Below are positions 16,794-24,867 of a DNA stretch of 64,000 nucleotides, one piece after another. The number at the start of each line of letters is the position of its first letter. Positions within the stretch are counted from its first letter, which is position 1. The position numbers and the translations under genes are program-made. Below the pieces are notes generated by a model that did not search any database, was not told where the DNA came from, and was given only the letters and a program-made list of their open reading frames with translations. The stretch comes from Agathobaculum butyriciproducens (GTDB lineage: Bacteria > Bacillota > Clostridia > Oscillospirales > Butyricicoccaceae), in NCBI GenBank assembly GCA_003096535.1, contig QEKJ01000003.1, forward strand, positions 1-64,000. Reading direction: 5' to 3'.

Positions 16794-17885
16794 ATGAAAA
16801 GAACGCGAAAGCTGGTGACCGTTGCGGTGCTGGCGGTTGCGGTGGTCGTAAGCGCGATCACGGCAGCCTATGCACTGAGCGCGAACACCGTGGAGACGTA
16901 TGCGTATCTTCCTGAACACTCGGTTTACTTTTATGATACAGCAGGAGAGTACGCGTGGGCTTCCCGCGAGGTTGATACGCTTGCCGTTGCAGGCGTGATC
17001 AAGGGCGGCGGAACCCATCTGTTTTATCCGGGCAACGCCATTACCCGAGCGGACTTCATCGTTATGCTCGACCGCGCCTATGGCATGAGTGAAGCGCTCG
17101 ACAATGGTCAGGTCAATTCGAACGGCTCGTTTGTCGATGTGCCGAGCAGCGCCTATTACAGCAAGGCGGTTATCGCGGCGAAAGCCTTCGGCATAGCGGC
17201 GGGCACCGCGACCGGTGAGTTTCAGCCGCAGCAGAGCATGACCCGTCAGGACGCAATGGTGTTCCTCAAACGCACGATTGACCGCACGGCGCTCAAACTG
17301 GGCACCGGTTCGGTGAGCAGCTTCTCGGATGCGAGCAGGATTTCCAATTACGCGAAGCCTTCCGTCAGTGCACTGGTCGGTGCTAAGGTGATCGGCGGCT
17401 CGAAAGGAAAGATCAATCCGCTTTCCAAGGTAACGCGTGCGGAGATGGCGGTGATGCTCTATCGGGCAACGCATTTGACCGTGCAGAGCAGCGGCGCTGT
17501 GTATCAGAGCCGCGGCGATCTGGTCAACCTGTGTATCGGTACGCAGAATTACTGCGATGTTGTGATCGAGAACTATGATCCTTCGGTGACGTATACCGGT
17601 CTGATGGGGTATACGGATTTCCGACGAGTCGGCGGCGTTACCTACGTTTCGCTGAGCGGCAAACGCGCGATCGACCGCACGGTAACGTACACGAACGGCG
17701 TGTTCACCTTCGCAGACGGTGAGGGTACAGTGAGCATTCCGGCGGCCGCCGATTGCGTAGCTATCGATGTCAGTCAGCCGTACCATCAGCTGAATGCGCC
17801 GACAAGCACCGGCAGTACCTACCGGCATTGCTATCCCTCCATCGAGGACGGCACGGTTACTGCAATTTATTATTCCAGGATATAA
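16794..17885 (+). CDS. S-layer-homology (SLH) domain surface protein
   Basis: 363 residues with a signal peptide (LVTVAVLAVAVVVSAITAAYA-L). Three SLH repeats follow: about 50-110 (GEYAWASREVDTLAVAGVIKG...ITRADFIVML), 110-175 (FVDVPSSAYYSKAVIAAKAFGIAAG...MTRQDAMVFL) and 175-230 (SFSDASRISNYAKPSVSALVGAKVIGG...VTRAEMAVML). They bind pyruvylated cell-wall polymers. The C-terminal ~130 residues form a strand-rich domain of no recognised family. It is a single-gene unit with its own promoter and terminator. Confidence 0.92.
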   Translation: MKRTRKLVTVAVLAVAVVVSAITAAYALSANTVETYAYLPEHSVYFYDTAGEYAWASREVDTLAVAGVIKGGGTHLFYPGNAITRADFIVMLDRAYGMSEALDNGQVNSNGSFVDVPSSAYYSKAVIAAKAFGIAAGTATGEFQPQQSMTRQDAMVFLKRTIDRTALKLGTGSVSSFSDASRISNYAKPSVSALVGAKVIGGSKGKINPLSKVTRAEMAVMLYRATHLTVQSSGAVYQSRGDLVNLCIGTQNYCDVVIENYDPSVTYTGLMGYTDFRRVGGVTYVSLSGKRAIDRTVTYTNGVFTFADGEGTVSIPAAADCVAIDVSQPYHQLNAPTSTGSTYRHCYPSIEDGTVTAIYYSRI

Positions 17886-17890
17886 CGAAG

Positions 17891-17917
17891 CCACCCTGCT
17901 TTCGCAGGGTGGTTTTT
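17891..17917 (+). terminator. Terminator of the SLH gene
   Basis: CCACCCTGC pairs with GCAGGGTGG, then TTTTT. Confidence 0.9.
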
Positions 17918-17978
17918 CGTTGTTAAATTCGTGGGCGGAAACTGGAGAAACGTTACGTTCATTCTCCATTTTCTATTA

Positions 17979-18011
17979 AAAAGACACCTCCGCTATGCAG
18001 AGGTGTCTTTT
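17979..18011 (-). terminator. Bidirectional terminator, cysK side
   Basis: AAAAGACACCTC (17979-17990) pairs with GAGGTGTCTTTT (18000-18011). T runs exist on both strands between the convergent SLH and cysK genes. Confidence 0.85.
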
Positions 18012-18069
18012 TTATACATTTGGAGATGAATGGATTTTTGGAGAGAATTGCAGGATTTGAGAATTAAAA

Positions 18070-19002
18070 TTACTCGGAAACCAGCGGGGTGGACAGGTAA
18101 CGGTCGCCGGTATCAGGCAGCAGAGCTACGATAACCTTGCCGGCGTTCTCCGGACGCTTGGACAGCTCAACAGCAGCCCACAGAGCAGCACCGGAGGAAA
18201 TACCCACGAACAGACCCTCGCTGTGAGCGAACTGGCGAGAGGTTTCAAATGCATCCTCGTTTGCGACACGAATAACTTCGTCGTAAACCTTGGTGTCGAG
18301 TACATCCGGAACGAAGCCGGCGCCGATACCCTGAATCTTATGCGGGCCGCCCTTGCCGGTGGACAGTACCGGGGAGGTATCCGGCTCAACAGCTACTACC
18401 TTGACATTCGGGTCCTGATCCTTCAGGTACTTGCCGGTGCCGGTTACGGTGCCGCCGGTGCCTACGCCTGCAACGAAGATGTCAACCTTGTGACCGGACT
18501 GCTCCCAGATCTCGGGACCGGTGGTTGCGTAGTGCGCAGCCGGGTTTGCCGGGTTTACGAACTGACCGGGGATGAAGCTGTTCGGGGTCTCCTTAGCCAG
18601 CTCGTTTGCCTTTGCAATCGCACCGGACATACCCTTCGTGCCTTCGGTCAGAACCAGCTCAGCGCCGTATGCCTTCAGCATGTTGCGGCGTTCAACGCTC
18701 ATGGTTTCCGGCATGGTGAGGATGATGCGGTAGCCGCGGGAAGCTGCAACTGCTGCCAGACCGATGCCGGTGTTGCCGGAGGTCGGCTCGATAATGGTTG
18801 CGCCCGGCTTGAGTGCACCGGACTTCTCGGCCTCGTTGATCATGGCGTTTGCGATACGATCCTTAACGGAACCGGCCGGATTAAAGTACTCCAGCTTTGC
18901 GAGAACCTGTGCATTAGCGCCAGCCTTAGCTGCAAACTTTTCAGCCGCATACAGCGGGGTGTTGCCGATCAGGTCGGAGAAGCTCTTTTTAATATCAGAC
19001 AT
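18070..19002 (-). CDS. cysK: Cysteine synthase A (O-acetylserine sulfhydrylase)
   Basis: The 310-residue PLP enzyme makes cysteine from O-acetylserine and sulfide. The PLP lysine lies in [11 protein letters not shown] near residue 44, the substrate loop in [10 protein letters not shown] near residue 70, and the phosphate loop in [12 protein letters not shown] near residue 178. The C-terminus is normal. Its 5' leader encodes a cysteine-rich peptide at 19070-19108, pointing to translational attenuation by cysteine supply. The sigma-A promoter is at 19160-19188. Confidence 0.96.
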   Translation of the reverse strand: MSDIKKSFSDLIGNTPLYAAEKFAAKAGANAQVLAKLEYFNPAGSVKDRIANAMINEAEKSGALKPGATIIEPTSGNTGIGLAAVAASRGYRIILTMPETMSVERRNMLKAYGAELVLTEGTKGMSGAIAKANELAKETPNSFIPGQFVNPANPAAHYATTGPEIWEQSGHKVDIFVAGVGTGGTVTGTGKYLKDQDPNVKVVAVEPDTSPVLSTGKGGPHKIQGIGAGFVPDVLDTKVYDEVIRVANEDAFETSRQFAHSEGLFVGISSGAALWAAVELSKRPENAGKVIVALLPDTGDRYLSTPLVSE

Positions 19003-19069
19003 GGGATAAACCGCCTTTCAAAATTAAGAAAAATTAGAATGTGATGTTAATAAGGAATGATGGGAAAAC

Positions 19070-19108
19070 TCAGTCGATGCAACATCGACACATTCGCCGG
19101 ATCATCAT
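19070..19108 (-). CDS. Cysteine-rich leader peptide of cysK
   Basis: The 12-residue frame MMIRRMCRCCID has three Cys codons among four (TGT-CGA-TGT-TGC). It is preceded by AGGAGA with an 8-bp spacer and lies between the cysK promoter and cysK. The Cys codons sit inside a hairpin (GTCGATG, loop TTG or CAA, CATCGAC). The start region AATGATG can pair with CATCATT downstream of the uORF. Ribosome stalling at the Cys codons would change this structure. Cys-codon leader peptides are known elsewhere (Actinobacteria); here it is an inference from sequence. Confidence 0.65.
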   Translation of the reverse strand: MMIRRMCRCCID

Positions 19109-19159
19109 TGAGATCACTCTCCTTAATTCACTTTAATCATATGTGTTTTGTATGAATTA

Positions 19160-19188
19160 AATATACAACCGAAACTCCTGTTTGTCAA
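19160..19188 (-). promoter_or_regulatory. sigma-A promoter of cysK
   Basis: TTGACA (19183-19188) and TATATT (19160-19165), 17-bp spacer, minus strand. An inverted repeat TTAATTCA/TGAATTAA (19123-19130 and 19153-19160) lies just downstream of the -10 and could be an operator. Confidence 0.75.
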
Positions 19189-19251
19189 TAGGAATTTTGA
19201 AAAAAGTCAAAAAAACTTCCGCACCCGGAAAATGGTGCGGAAGCTCACGAT

Positions 19252-19923
19252 TTAATGATTGAGATCCCAGTCGATGGGGTCGATGCCGTGCGCTTCGAGA
19301 AACGCATTGCATTTGGAGAAGTGCTTGCAGCCGAAAAAGCCATTGTACGCCGACAGAGGAGAGGGATGCACGCTTTCGAGCACAAGGTGCTGCGGTGCAG
19401 TGATGAGTTTCTTTTTGCTACGGGCATTGCCGCCCCAGAGCAGAAAGACGATTGGCTGCTCATGCTCGTTCAGCTTTTCGATTATATGGTCGGTGAAGGT
19501 CGTCCAGCCGAGGTTTTTATGGCTGTTCGCCTGCCCGCGGCGTACGGTCAGAGTCGTGTTCAGCATGAGCACACCGCGCTCCGCCCACTTGGTGAGCGTG
19601 CCGTCCTTGGGAGGTACAATGCCGAGATCACTCTGCAGCTCCTTGAAGATGTTCTGCAGGCTCGGAGGCGGCTGAACACCTGGCTGAACCGAGAAGCAAA
19701 GTCCGTGCGCCTGTCCGGGACCGTGATACGGGTCCTGCCCGAGAATGACGGCCTTGACCTTGGAATACGGCGTGTACCGCAGAGCGTTAAAGATGTTCTC
19801 TGCCGCCGGATAGATGGTCTGCTCGGCGTATTCCTTTTTCAGCCAGTAGCGAATGCGCTTGTAATAATCCTGCTCAAACTCACCGGCAAGGATCTCGTCC
19901 CAATCGTTGCCAAGATGTACCAT
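19252..19923 (-). CDS. ung: Uracil-DNA glycosylase
   Basis: 223 residues from ATG 19923 behind GGTGGAG; the frame to 19998 has no ribosome site. Family-1 UDG removes uracil from DNA. The water-activating loop [18 protein letters not shown] near residue 62 carries the catalytic Asp, and the [18 protein letters not shown] loop near 185 carries the catalytic His. Length is normal. Confidence 0.97.
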   Translation of the reverse strand: MVHLGNDWDEILAGEFEQDYYKRIRYWLKKEYAEQTIYPAAENIFNALRYTPYSKVKAVILGQDPYHGPGQAHGLCFSVQPGVQPPPSLQNIFKELQSDLGIVPPKDGTLTKWAERGVLMLNTTLTVRRGQANSHKNLGWTTFTDHIIEKLNEHEQPIVFLLWGGNARSKKKLITAPQHLVLESVHPSPLSAYNGFFGCKHFSKCNAFLEAHGIDPIDWDLNH

Positions 19924-20031
19924 GCTATCACTCCACCATTTCAGTTGTTCTAACTTTTTTGTCGTTTTATGTTTTATAAAGTATAAAAAGTATAACATAC
20001 TGACTGCGATGTGTCAAAGTGCAGTTTTTTT

Positions 20032-20215
20032 GCCGCTTGTGAGCGGTGAGAGTTTCACGCTCTGCGGAGCGCAACTCCCTCGCTCAGGTTCAGCGAAAAA
20101 CCTGCCGCCCGGACAGGGTATATTGCTAACGCAACTCGTGTGCCCCGGTCAATCGGTGCAGAGAAAAGACGGATGTTTAAACGGCTTGATGACCGTTTTT
20201 GAATAAACCATGAAT
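20032..20215. repeat. Palindrome-rich intergenic mosaic
   Basis: No gene is seen between ung and htpG. The stretch holds several short inverted repeats: a GCTCTGCGGAGC hairpin inside GAGTTT..AACTC, TTGCTAACGCAA, and AAACGG/CCGTTT with a T run that may act as a terminator. It resembles the clusters at 2941-3110 and 35855-36075. Confidence 0.5.
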
Positions 20216-20229
20216 TTTGTAAAGCCCTC

Positions 20230-20258
20230 TTGATTTTTTCTGACTTTGGGATTATTAT
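20230..20258 (+). promoter_or_regulatory. sigma-A promoter of htpG
   Basis: TTGATT (20230-20235) and TATTAT (20253-20258), 17-bp spacer, directly before the CIRCE element. Confidence 0.65.
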
Positions 20259-20265
20259 ATCAATG

Positions 20266-20292
20266 TTGGCACTCGGTGATTGAGAGTGCTAA
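20266..20292 (+). promoter_or_regulatory. CIRCE operator (HrcA binding site)
   Basis: TTGGCACTC, 9 bp, GAGTGCTAA matches the CIRCE consensus (TTAGCACTC-N9-GAGTGCTAA) at 17 of 18 positions. It overlaps the transcription start of htpG, so HrcA repression of this chaperone is expected. Confidence 0.92.
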
Positions 20293-20325
20293 TACCAAAC
20301 AACAAACACAGAGGTGTATGTAATC

Positions 20326-22236
20326 ATGGCAACCAAGCAGTTTAAGGCAGAATCCAAGCGCCTGCTCGATTTGATGATCAACTCCATTTATACGCACAAG
20401 GAAATCTTTCTGCGTGAGCTGATCTCCAACGCATCCGACGCAACGGATAAGCTCTACTATAATGCAATGAAGGAAGGCAAGACCGGTATCACCCGCGACA
20501 GTCTGCCGATTGAGCTGACGCTCGACAAGGCAAACCGCCGCTTTATCATCGAGGACCACGGCTGCGGCATGACTGCCGAGGAAATGGAGAACAACCTCGG
20601 TACGATCGCGCATTCCGGTTCGCTGGCGTTCAAGAACGAAAACGAAAAGCAGGACGACATCGACATCATCGGTCAGTTCGGCGTTGGCTTCTATGCGGCA
20701 TTTATGGTCGCAAAGCATGTTGAGGTCGTATCCCGTGCGGCAGGCAGCGACGAGGCCAACCGCTGGGAGTCCGACGGTGCGGACGGCTACACGGTTGCAC
20801 CGTGCGAAAAGGCAGAAAACGGCACGAAAATCGTGCTGACCATCAAGGACAATACGGAGAACGAGAATTACGATGAATTTCTCGAGCCGTACCGTATTCA
20901 GGGTCTGGTAAAGAAGTATTCCGATTACATTCGCTATCCGATCAAGATGGATATGACGCGCTCCCGCATGAAGGAGAAGCCGGCGGATGCAGGTGACGAC
21001 TATAAGCCGGAGTGGGAGGAGTACACCGAGAATGAGACCCTCAATTCCATGGTTCCGATCTGGAAGAAGTCCAAGAAGGAGCTGAAGGACGAGGATTACA
21101 ACAGCTTCTATACGCAGAAGTTCTACGATTATCAGCCGCCGCTGTGCCACATCCATTCCAGTGTGGAAGGCGCGGTAACGTACACGGCAATGCTGTTCAT
21201 CCCGTCTCACGCGCCGATGGACTACTACACCAAGGATTATGAGAAGGGTCTGCAGCTGTACTCCAACGGCGTACTCATCATGGACAAATGCGCGGATCTG
21301 CTGCCAGATCATTTCAGCTTTGTACACGGCATGGTCGATACGGCAGATCTGTCGCTCAACATCTCCCGTGAGATGCTGCAGCACGACCGCCATTTGAAGG
21401 CCATTGCGCAGAGCCTTGAGAAGAAGATCAAGAGCGAGCTGCTCAAGATGCAGAAGGATAAGCGCGAGGATTATGAGAAGTTCTGGGCAGCGTTCGGCCG
21501 TCAGATCAAGTACGGTGCTTATGTTGAGTACGGCGCGCACAAGGAGCTGCTGCAGGATCTGCTGATGTACCATTCCTCCACGGAGGACAAGCTGGTATCG
21601 CTCGCGGAGTACGCTTCCCGCATGAAGGAAGACCAGAAGTATATCTACTATGCTTGCGGCGAGACCATCGACAAGATCAAGCTGCTGCCGGTTATGGAAA
21701 CGCTGTCCGACAAGGGCTACGAGGTGCTGTGTATGGATGACAGCATTGATGAGTTCTGCGTCAAGATGCTCGCTAAGTACAACGACAAGGAATTCAAGTC
21801 CATCGCGGATGCAGACCTCGGTCTGGACAGCGAGGACGAGAAGGAAGAGATCAAAAAGCTGAGTGAGGACAATAAGGATGTCCTCGAAGCGCTCGGCAAG
21901 GCGCTCGAGGGCAAGGTTAAGAAGGTCGAGCTGACCAGCCGTCTCAAGAGCCATCCGTGCTGCCTGCGTGCCGAAGGCCCGGTAACGCTCGAGATGGAGA
22001 AGGTGCTCAACCAGCAGGCTGCTGTCAACGGCGGTCAGAGCGTACACGCAGAGCGTGTTCTGGAGCTGAATGCCGAGCACCCGATCTTTAAGAAGCTGTG
22101 TGCGCTGCAGGCAGAAGGCTCGGATAAGGTAAGCACCTATGCGGATATCCTGTACACGCAGGCGCTGCTCATCGAGGGTATGCCGGTGGATGATCCGGTG
22201 GCTTACGCAAATGCTGTTTGCAATTTGCTCTCCTGA
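20326..22236 (+). CDS. htpG: Chaperone HtpG (Hsp90)
   Basis: 636 residues from ATG 20326 (an in-frame GTG at 20314 is too close to GAGGTG). The GHKL ATPase domain shows ELISNASDATDKL, DHGCGMT and GQFGVGFYAAFMVA. The middle domain has the catalytic-loop region NISREMLQHDRHLK, and the C-terminal dimerisation domain is complete. HtpG is an ATP-driven cytosolic chaperone. The CIRCE site upstream places it in the HrcA regulon, unlike the CIRCE-free htpG of B. subtilis. Confidence 0.97.
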   Translation: MATKQFKAESKRLLDLMINSIYTHKEIFLRELISNASDATDKLYYNAMKEGKTGITRDSLPIELTLDKANRRFIIEDHGCGMTAEEMENNLGTIAHSGSLAFKNENEKQDDIDIIGQFGVGFYAAFMVAKHVEVVSRAAGSDEANRWESDGADGYTVAPCEKAENGTKIVLTIKDNTENENYDEFLEPYRIQGLVKKYSDYIRYPIKMDMTRSRMKEKPADAGDDYKPEWEEYTENETLNSMVPIWKKSKKELKDEDYNSFYTQKFYDYQPPLCHIHSSVEGAVTYTAMLFIPSHAPMDYYTKDYEKGLQLYSNGVLIMDKCADLLPDHFSFVHGMVDTADLSLNISREMLQHDRHLKAIAQSLEKKIKSELLKMQKDKREDYEKFWAAFGRQIKYGAYVEYGAHKELLQDLLMYHSSTEDKLVSLAEYASRMKEDQKYIYYACGETIDKIKLLPVMETLSDKGYEVLCMDDSIDEFCVKMLAKYNDKEFKSIADADLGLDSEDEKEEIKKLSEDNKDVLEALGKALEGKVKKVELTSRLKSHPCCLRAEGPVTLEMEKVLNQQAAVNGGQSVHAERVLELNAEHPIFKKLCALQAEGSDKVSTYADILYTQALLIEGMPVDDPVAYANAVCNLLS

Positions 22237-22380
22237 GATATATAATAATATAGTTAGTATATAATAGATTATATACGCGGGGATAAAAGAGTGAATGATT
22301 GATGGATTGAGAATAGCGATGCGGCTCGGCTGTGTCGATACTACATTTTATTTATGAACAAAACCGGAAGGTGATGAAAC

Positions 22381-23289
22381 ATGAAGAGAATGCTGTGGAT
22401 ACTCAATCCGCATGCGGGACGCGGTGCAATGAGCGGAAAGATCATCGGCTGCGTAACCGCATTTCAGCAGGCAGGATATGATGTGACGATTTATATCACG
22501 CAGGGTGCGCAGGATGCAACGCGTGTTGCACGGGAGCGTGCGGGCGAGTTCGATCGCATTGTGTGTGCAGGCGGTGACGGTACGCTGAACGAGGTGATTA
22601 CCGGTCTTATGCAGGCGGAGACCCGTCCGGTTCTCGGTTATGTGCCTGCCGGTACAACAAACGACTTCGCGTTCAGTCTGGGCATTTCCAAGGTGCCCGC
22701 TGAGGCGGCGGTTATTGCTGCAGGCGATACGCTGCAGGCGCTGGATATTGGCCGCTTCAACGATCGCTATTTTAACTATATTGCGGCGTTCGGTGCGTTT
22801 ACTGAGGTCTCCTATGAGACACCGCAGCAGACCAAGAACATTTTCGGGCGTGCTGCGTATATCATCGAGGGCATTAAGGCGCTGACCAACATCAAAACCT
22901 ACCACATCCGCGTGAACAGCGCGGAAACGCAGATGGAGGACGATTTCATCTACGGTATGGTGACAAACACGGTGTCGGTCGGCGGCTTTAAGACCATCCG
23001 GCCGGATGGCGTGGCGCTGGATGACGGGCTGTACGAGGTGCTGCTCATTTACCCGGTCGAAAATCCGATGGAGCTGCAGTGGCTGGCGAATGACCTGCTG
23101 ACGCACAATATCGAATCTAACCGCTTCGCGTACTTCCGCACGTCAAAAATCAGTTTTTCGTCCGATGACGAGGTAACGTGGACGCTGGACGGCGAGTTCG
23201 GCGGTGCATTGCACAATGTGCAGATTACCAACTGCAGCCGTGCGATCACATTTGCCACCGGCAAGGAGCCGGAATGCAAAGAATCATAA
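22381..23289 (+). CDS. YegS/DagK-family lipid kinase
   Basis: The 302-residue protein has the diacylglycerol-kinase catalytic pattern: LNPHAGRG near residue 8, CAGGDGTLNEVITGL near 60, GYVPAGTTNDFAFSLGI near 84, and DGLYEVLLI near 215. It phosphorylates diacylglycerol or a related lipid at the membrane; DgkB-type recycling is the usual role. AAGGTGATG precedes ATG. It is likely monocistronic, with a terminator near 23394. Confidence 0.9.
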   Translation: MKRMLWILNPHAGRGAMSGKIIGCVTAFQQAGYDVTIYITQGAQDATRVARERAGEFDRIVCAGGDGTLNEVITGLMQAETRPVLGYVPAGTTNDFAFSLGISKVPAEAAVIAAGDTLQALDIGRFNDRYFNYIAAFGAFTEVSYETPQQTKNIFGRAAYIIEGIKALTNIKTYHIRVNSAETQMEDDFIYGMVTNTVSVGGFKTIRPDGVALDDGLYEVLLIYPVENPMELQWLANDLLTHNIESNRFAYFRTSKISFSSDDEVTWTLDGEFGGALHNVQITNCSRAITFATGKEPECKES

Positions 23290-23393
23290 GAAAAGTCCTG
23301 CAGAATGCGAGCTTAACCGTGATAAGGAACGAATGCAGTCTTATTATGGATAGCCGATGGATTCAGGTGTGCAAGGACCACAAACGCAAAGAC

Positions 23394-23424
23394 AACCGCC
23401 CATTTCCGAAAGGAAGGGGCGGTT
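23394..23424 (+). terminator. Terminator after the lipid kinase gene
   Basis: AACCGCCC pairs with GGGCGGTT around an inner TCC-GGA step and is followed by a T run. The rest of 23290-23594 shows no gene. Confidence 0.75.
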
Positions 23425-23594
23425 GATTTTTTGCTGTTTATCAAAAGCAAACTTATTCAATTTCATGGACGAGGTGGAAATCTTCGTATCGGCAGAGCCC
23501 GGGATCACAGAAAACGGCGTGACTTTCACGGTCACACCGTTCTTTGCGGCACAATAATTACTTGTCACGATTCAGTGTCAGCTTTGCGGGGTTT

Positions 23595-24179
23595 TTATAC
23601 GTTGGGTGCAAGCAGGATGGGCTGAAGCTGTCTGCCGTTCATGGCTGCGTCAATGGCAGCGGGAATCAGCGTCATATCTGCGACAAGCGAGCGCGGCTTG
23701 CTGTGCGGCGCATCCTGCCGGAGCGGCACGAAATAGTAATGCCGGCGATTCAGCAGCGTGCCGAGATTGGCGGCGCTGCCGGACAGACCGTCGTTGGTGG
23801 AGACCGCCAGCACGACCGGACGTTCTCCGCGCAGATGGCTTTTGACCGCCATGGTTGCAGGCGTGTCCGTCAGACCGTGCACCAGTCTGGCGAGCGTATT
23901 GCCCGTGCATGGAGCAACGATCAGTATATCAAACAGCGCCTTCGGTCCAATCGGCTCGGCGGAAACAATGCTGTCGATAGGGGAGATGCCGGTGAGTGCG
24001 GTCAGCTCCTCGCGCCAGTGCGCGGCGGTGCCAAAGCGGGTGTCGAGTGTACCGGCGCTGTCGGACAGAATCGGCGTGACCGTGTCGCCGCGCTCGATGA
24101 GTGCTTGTATAACCGGCATGACCTTGGCAAAGGTACAGAACGAACCGGTCAGTACAAAGCCAATGCGGAGTTTGCTCAT
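23595..24179 (-). CDS. spoVFB: Dipicolinate synthase subunit B
   Basis: 194 residues of the flavoprotein-like SpoVFB family: RIGFVLTGSFCTFAKVMPVIQALIERGDTVTPILS, LIVAPCTGNTLARLVHGLTDTPATMAVKSHLR and NDGLSGSAANLGTLLNRRHYYFVPLRQD. With SpoVFA it makes dipicolinic acid in the mother cell for the spore core. Its start overlaps the spoVFA stop by 4 bp (ATGA). Because spoVFA is interrupted upstream, full expression of this operon from the spoVFA promoter would need excision of the intervening element. Confidence 0.95.
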   Translation of the reverse strand: MSKLRIGFVLTGSFCTFAKVMPVIQALIERGDTVTPILSDSAGTLDTRFGTAAHWREELTALTGISPIDSIVSAEPIGPKALFDILIVAPCTGNTLARLVHGLTDTPATMAVKSHLRGERPVVLAVSTNDGLSGSAANLGTLLNRRHYYFVPLRQDAPHSKPRSLVADMTLIPAAIDAAMNGRQLQPILLAPNV

Positions 24180-24658
24180 AAGATGCCCTCCTCGTGCAGA
24201 ATGGTGTCCACGGTATCGAATACCGCGCGTGCAGCGCTGAGCGGTGCTACCTTGCCCGGAAGAGACAGTGCGTGCAGCACGCGGCAGCCATCCGGAAGCA
24301 GGGTATCGGCGGCAACACCGCCCGGCAGAGATGCAAGATCAATGATGAAGCAGGGCGGTTTCATGTCGGATAGTACCTCGGTTGTCAGGATCGGAGCGGG
24401 TACGGTGTTGAAAATCAGGTCAAAACCGGCAAGGTGACCGGCGAGCCTGCGTGTATCCAGTGCGTGCAGTCCTGCGGCGGCGATGCGTGCAAAATCACGC
24501 GTACAGCGTGCGGAGACTGTAACCTGTGCATCGAGAGCGTACAATTTGCGTGCAAGAAGCATGCCGATCCGTCCGGCACCAATCACCAGACAGCGTGCAT
24601 TTTGCAGCGTGAACGCAGTTTGCTCCATCGCGAGCTGAAGTGCTCCCTCGCAGGTAGG
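24176..24658 (-). CDS. spoVFA: Dipicolinate synthase subunit A, 3' part of the split gene
   Basis: The last about 160 codons of spoVFA, beginning (P)TCEGALQLAMEQTAFTLQNA and running through the NAD-binding CLVIGAGRIGMLLARKL and FIIDLASLPGG to a normal stop. The N-terminal domain is absent here; its codons lie at 31212-31607 on the same strand. Upstream sequence in the same frame (KANPFMRQTANAF) belongs to the inserted element. Intact relatives have about 290-300 residues and read N-S-I-P-T-V-E-G across this point. Confidence 0.9.
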   Translation of the reverse strand, partial: PTCEGALQLAMEQTAFTLQNARCLVIGAGRIGMLLARKLYALDAQVTVSARCTRDFARIAAAGLHALDTRRLAGHLAGFDLIFNTVPAPILTTEVLSDMKPPCFIIDLASLPGGVAADTLLPDGCRVLHALSLPGKVAPLSAARAVFDTVDTILHEEGIL

Positions 24659-24667
24659 GAAGGCGTT
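24656..24667 (-). other. Recombination junction, spoVFA 3' side
   Basis: Minus strand AAC-GCC-TTC-CCT. It shares AACGC (24663-24667) and CCT (24656-24658), in frame and at equal spacing, with the other junction. The crossover must lie in one of these short identities. Confidence 0.75.
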
Positions 24668-24728
24668 AGCGGTTTGGCGCATAAACGGGTTTGCTTTCGC
24701 ATAGACTGCAAGCGAAGGAGGGATAGCC

Positions 24729-24866
24729 ATGAAACTGACCGAACAGGAGCAGGCTGCTGTTTCGCGCGGCATGATCGAGGGTCTGCTCCGCGCTTTGCAC
24801 GCGGAAGGCGTGCTGCCGCCCGAGCGTCTGGAGCTGGTGCTCGAGCTGCTGTGCGCAGGCCGCTGA
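24729..24866 (+). CDS. 45-aa SHOCT-like small protein before the recombinase
   Basis: MKLTEQEQAAVSRGMIEGLL followed by RALHAEGVLPPERLELVLEL, ending LCAGR. AAGGAGG at 24715-24721 is 7 bp before ATG, and the recombinase start follows the stop by 1 bp, so the two are co-translated. The L-x(2)-EG-x-(L/I)-x(3)-(E/R) helix pattern resembles SHOCT-type short domains. Small genes next to serine recombinases often affect directionality, so a role in excision control is possible but unproven. Confidence 0.75.
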   Translation: MKLTEQEQAAVSRGMIEGLLRALHAEGVLPPERLELVLELLCAGR

Positions 24867-24867
24867 C

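Noticed and set aside
16767-17969. 400-aa open frame opposite the SLH gene
   Set aside because: The SLH protein has promoter, signal peptide, repeats and terminator; the antisense frame has none.
19003-19190. T-box or SAM riboswitch before cysK
   Set aside because: No T-box sequence (TGGNACCGCG-like) and no S-box core; the leader is explained by the small Cys-rich frame.
20260-22080. 606-aa open frame opposite htpG
   Set aside because: htpG is unmistakable on the plus strand; the antisense frame covers its promoter and has no start signal.
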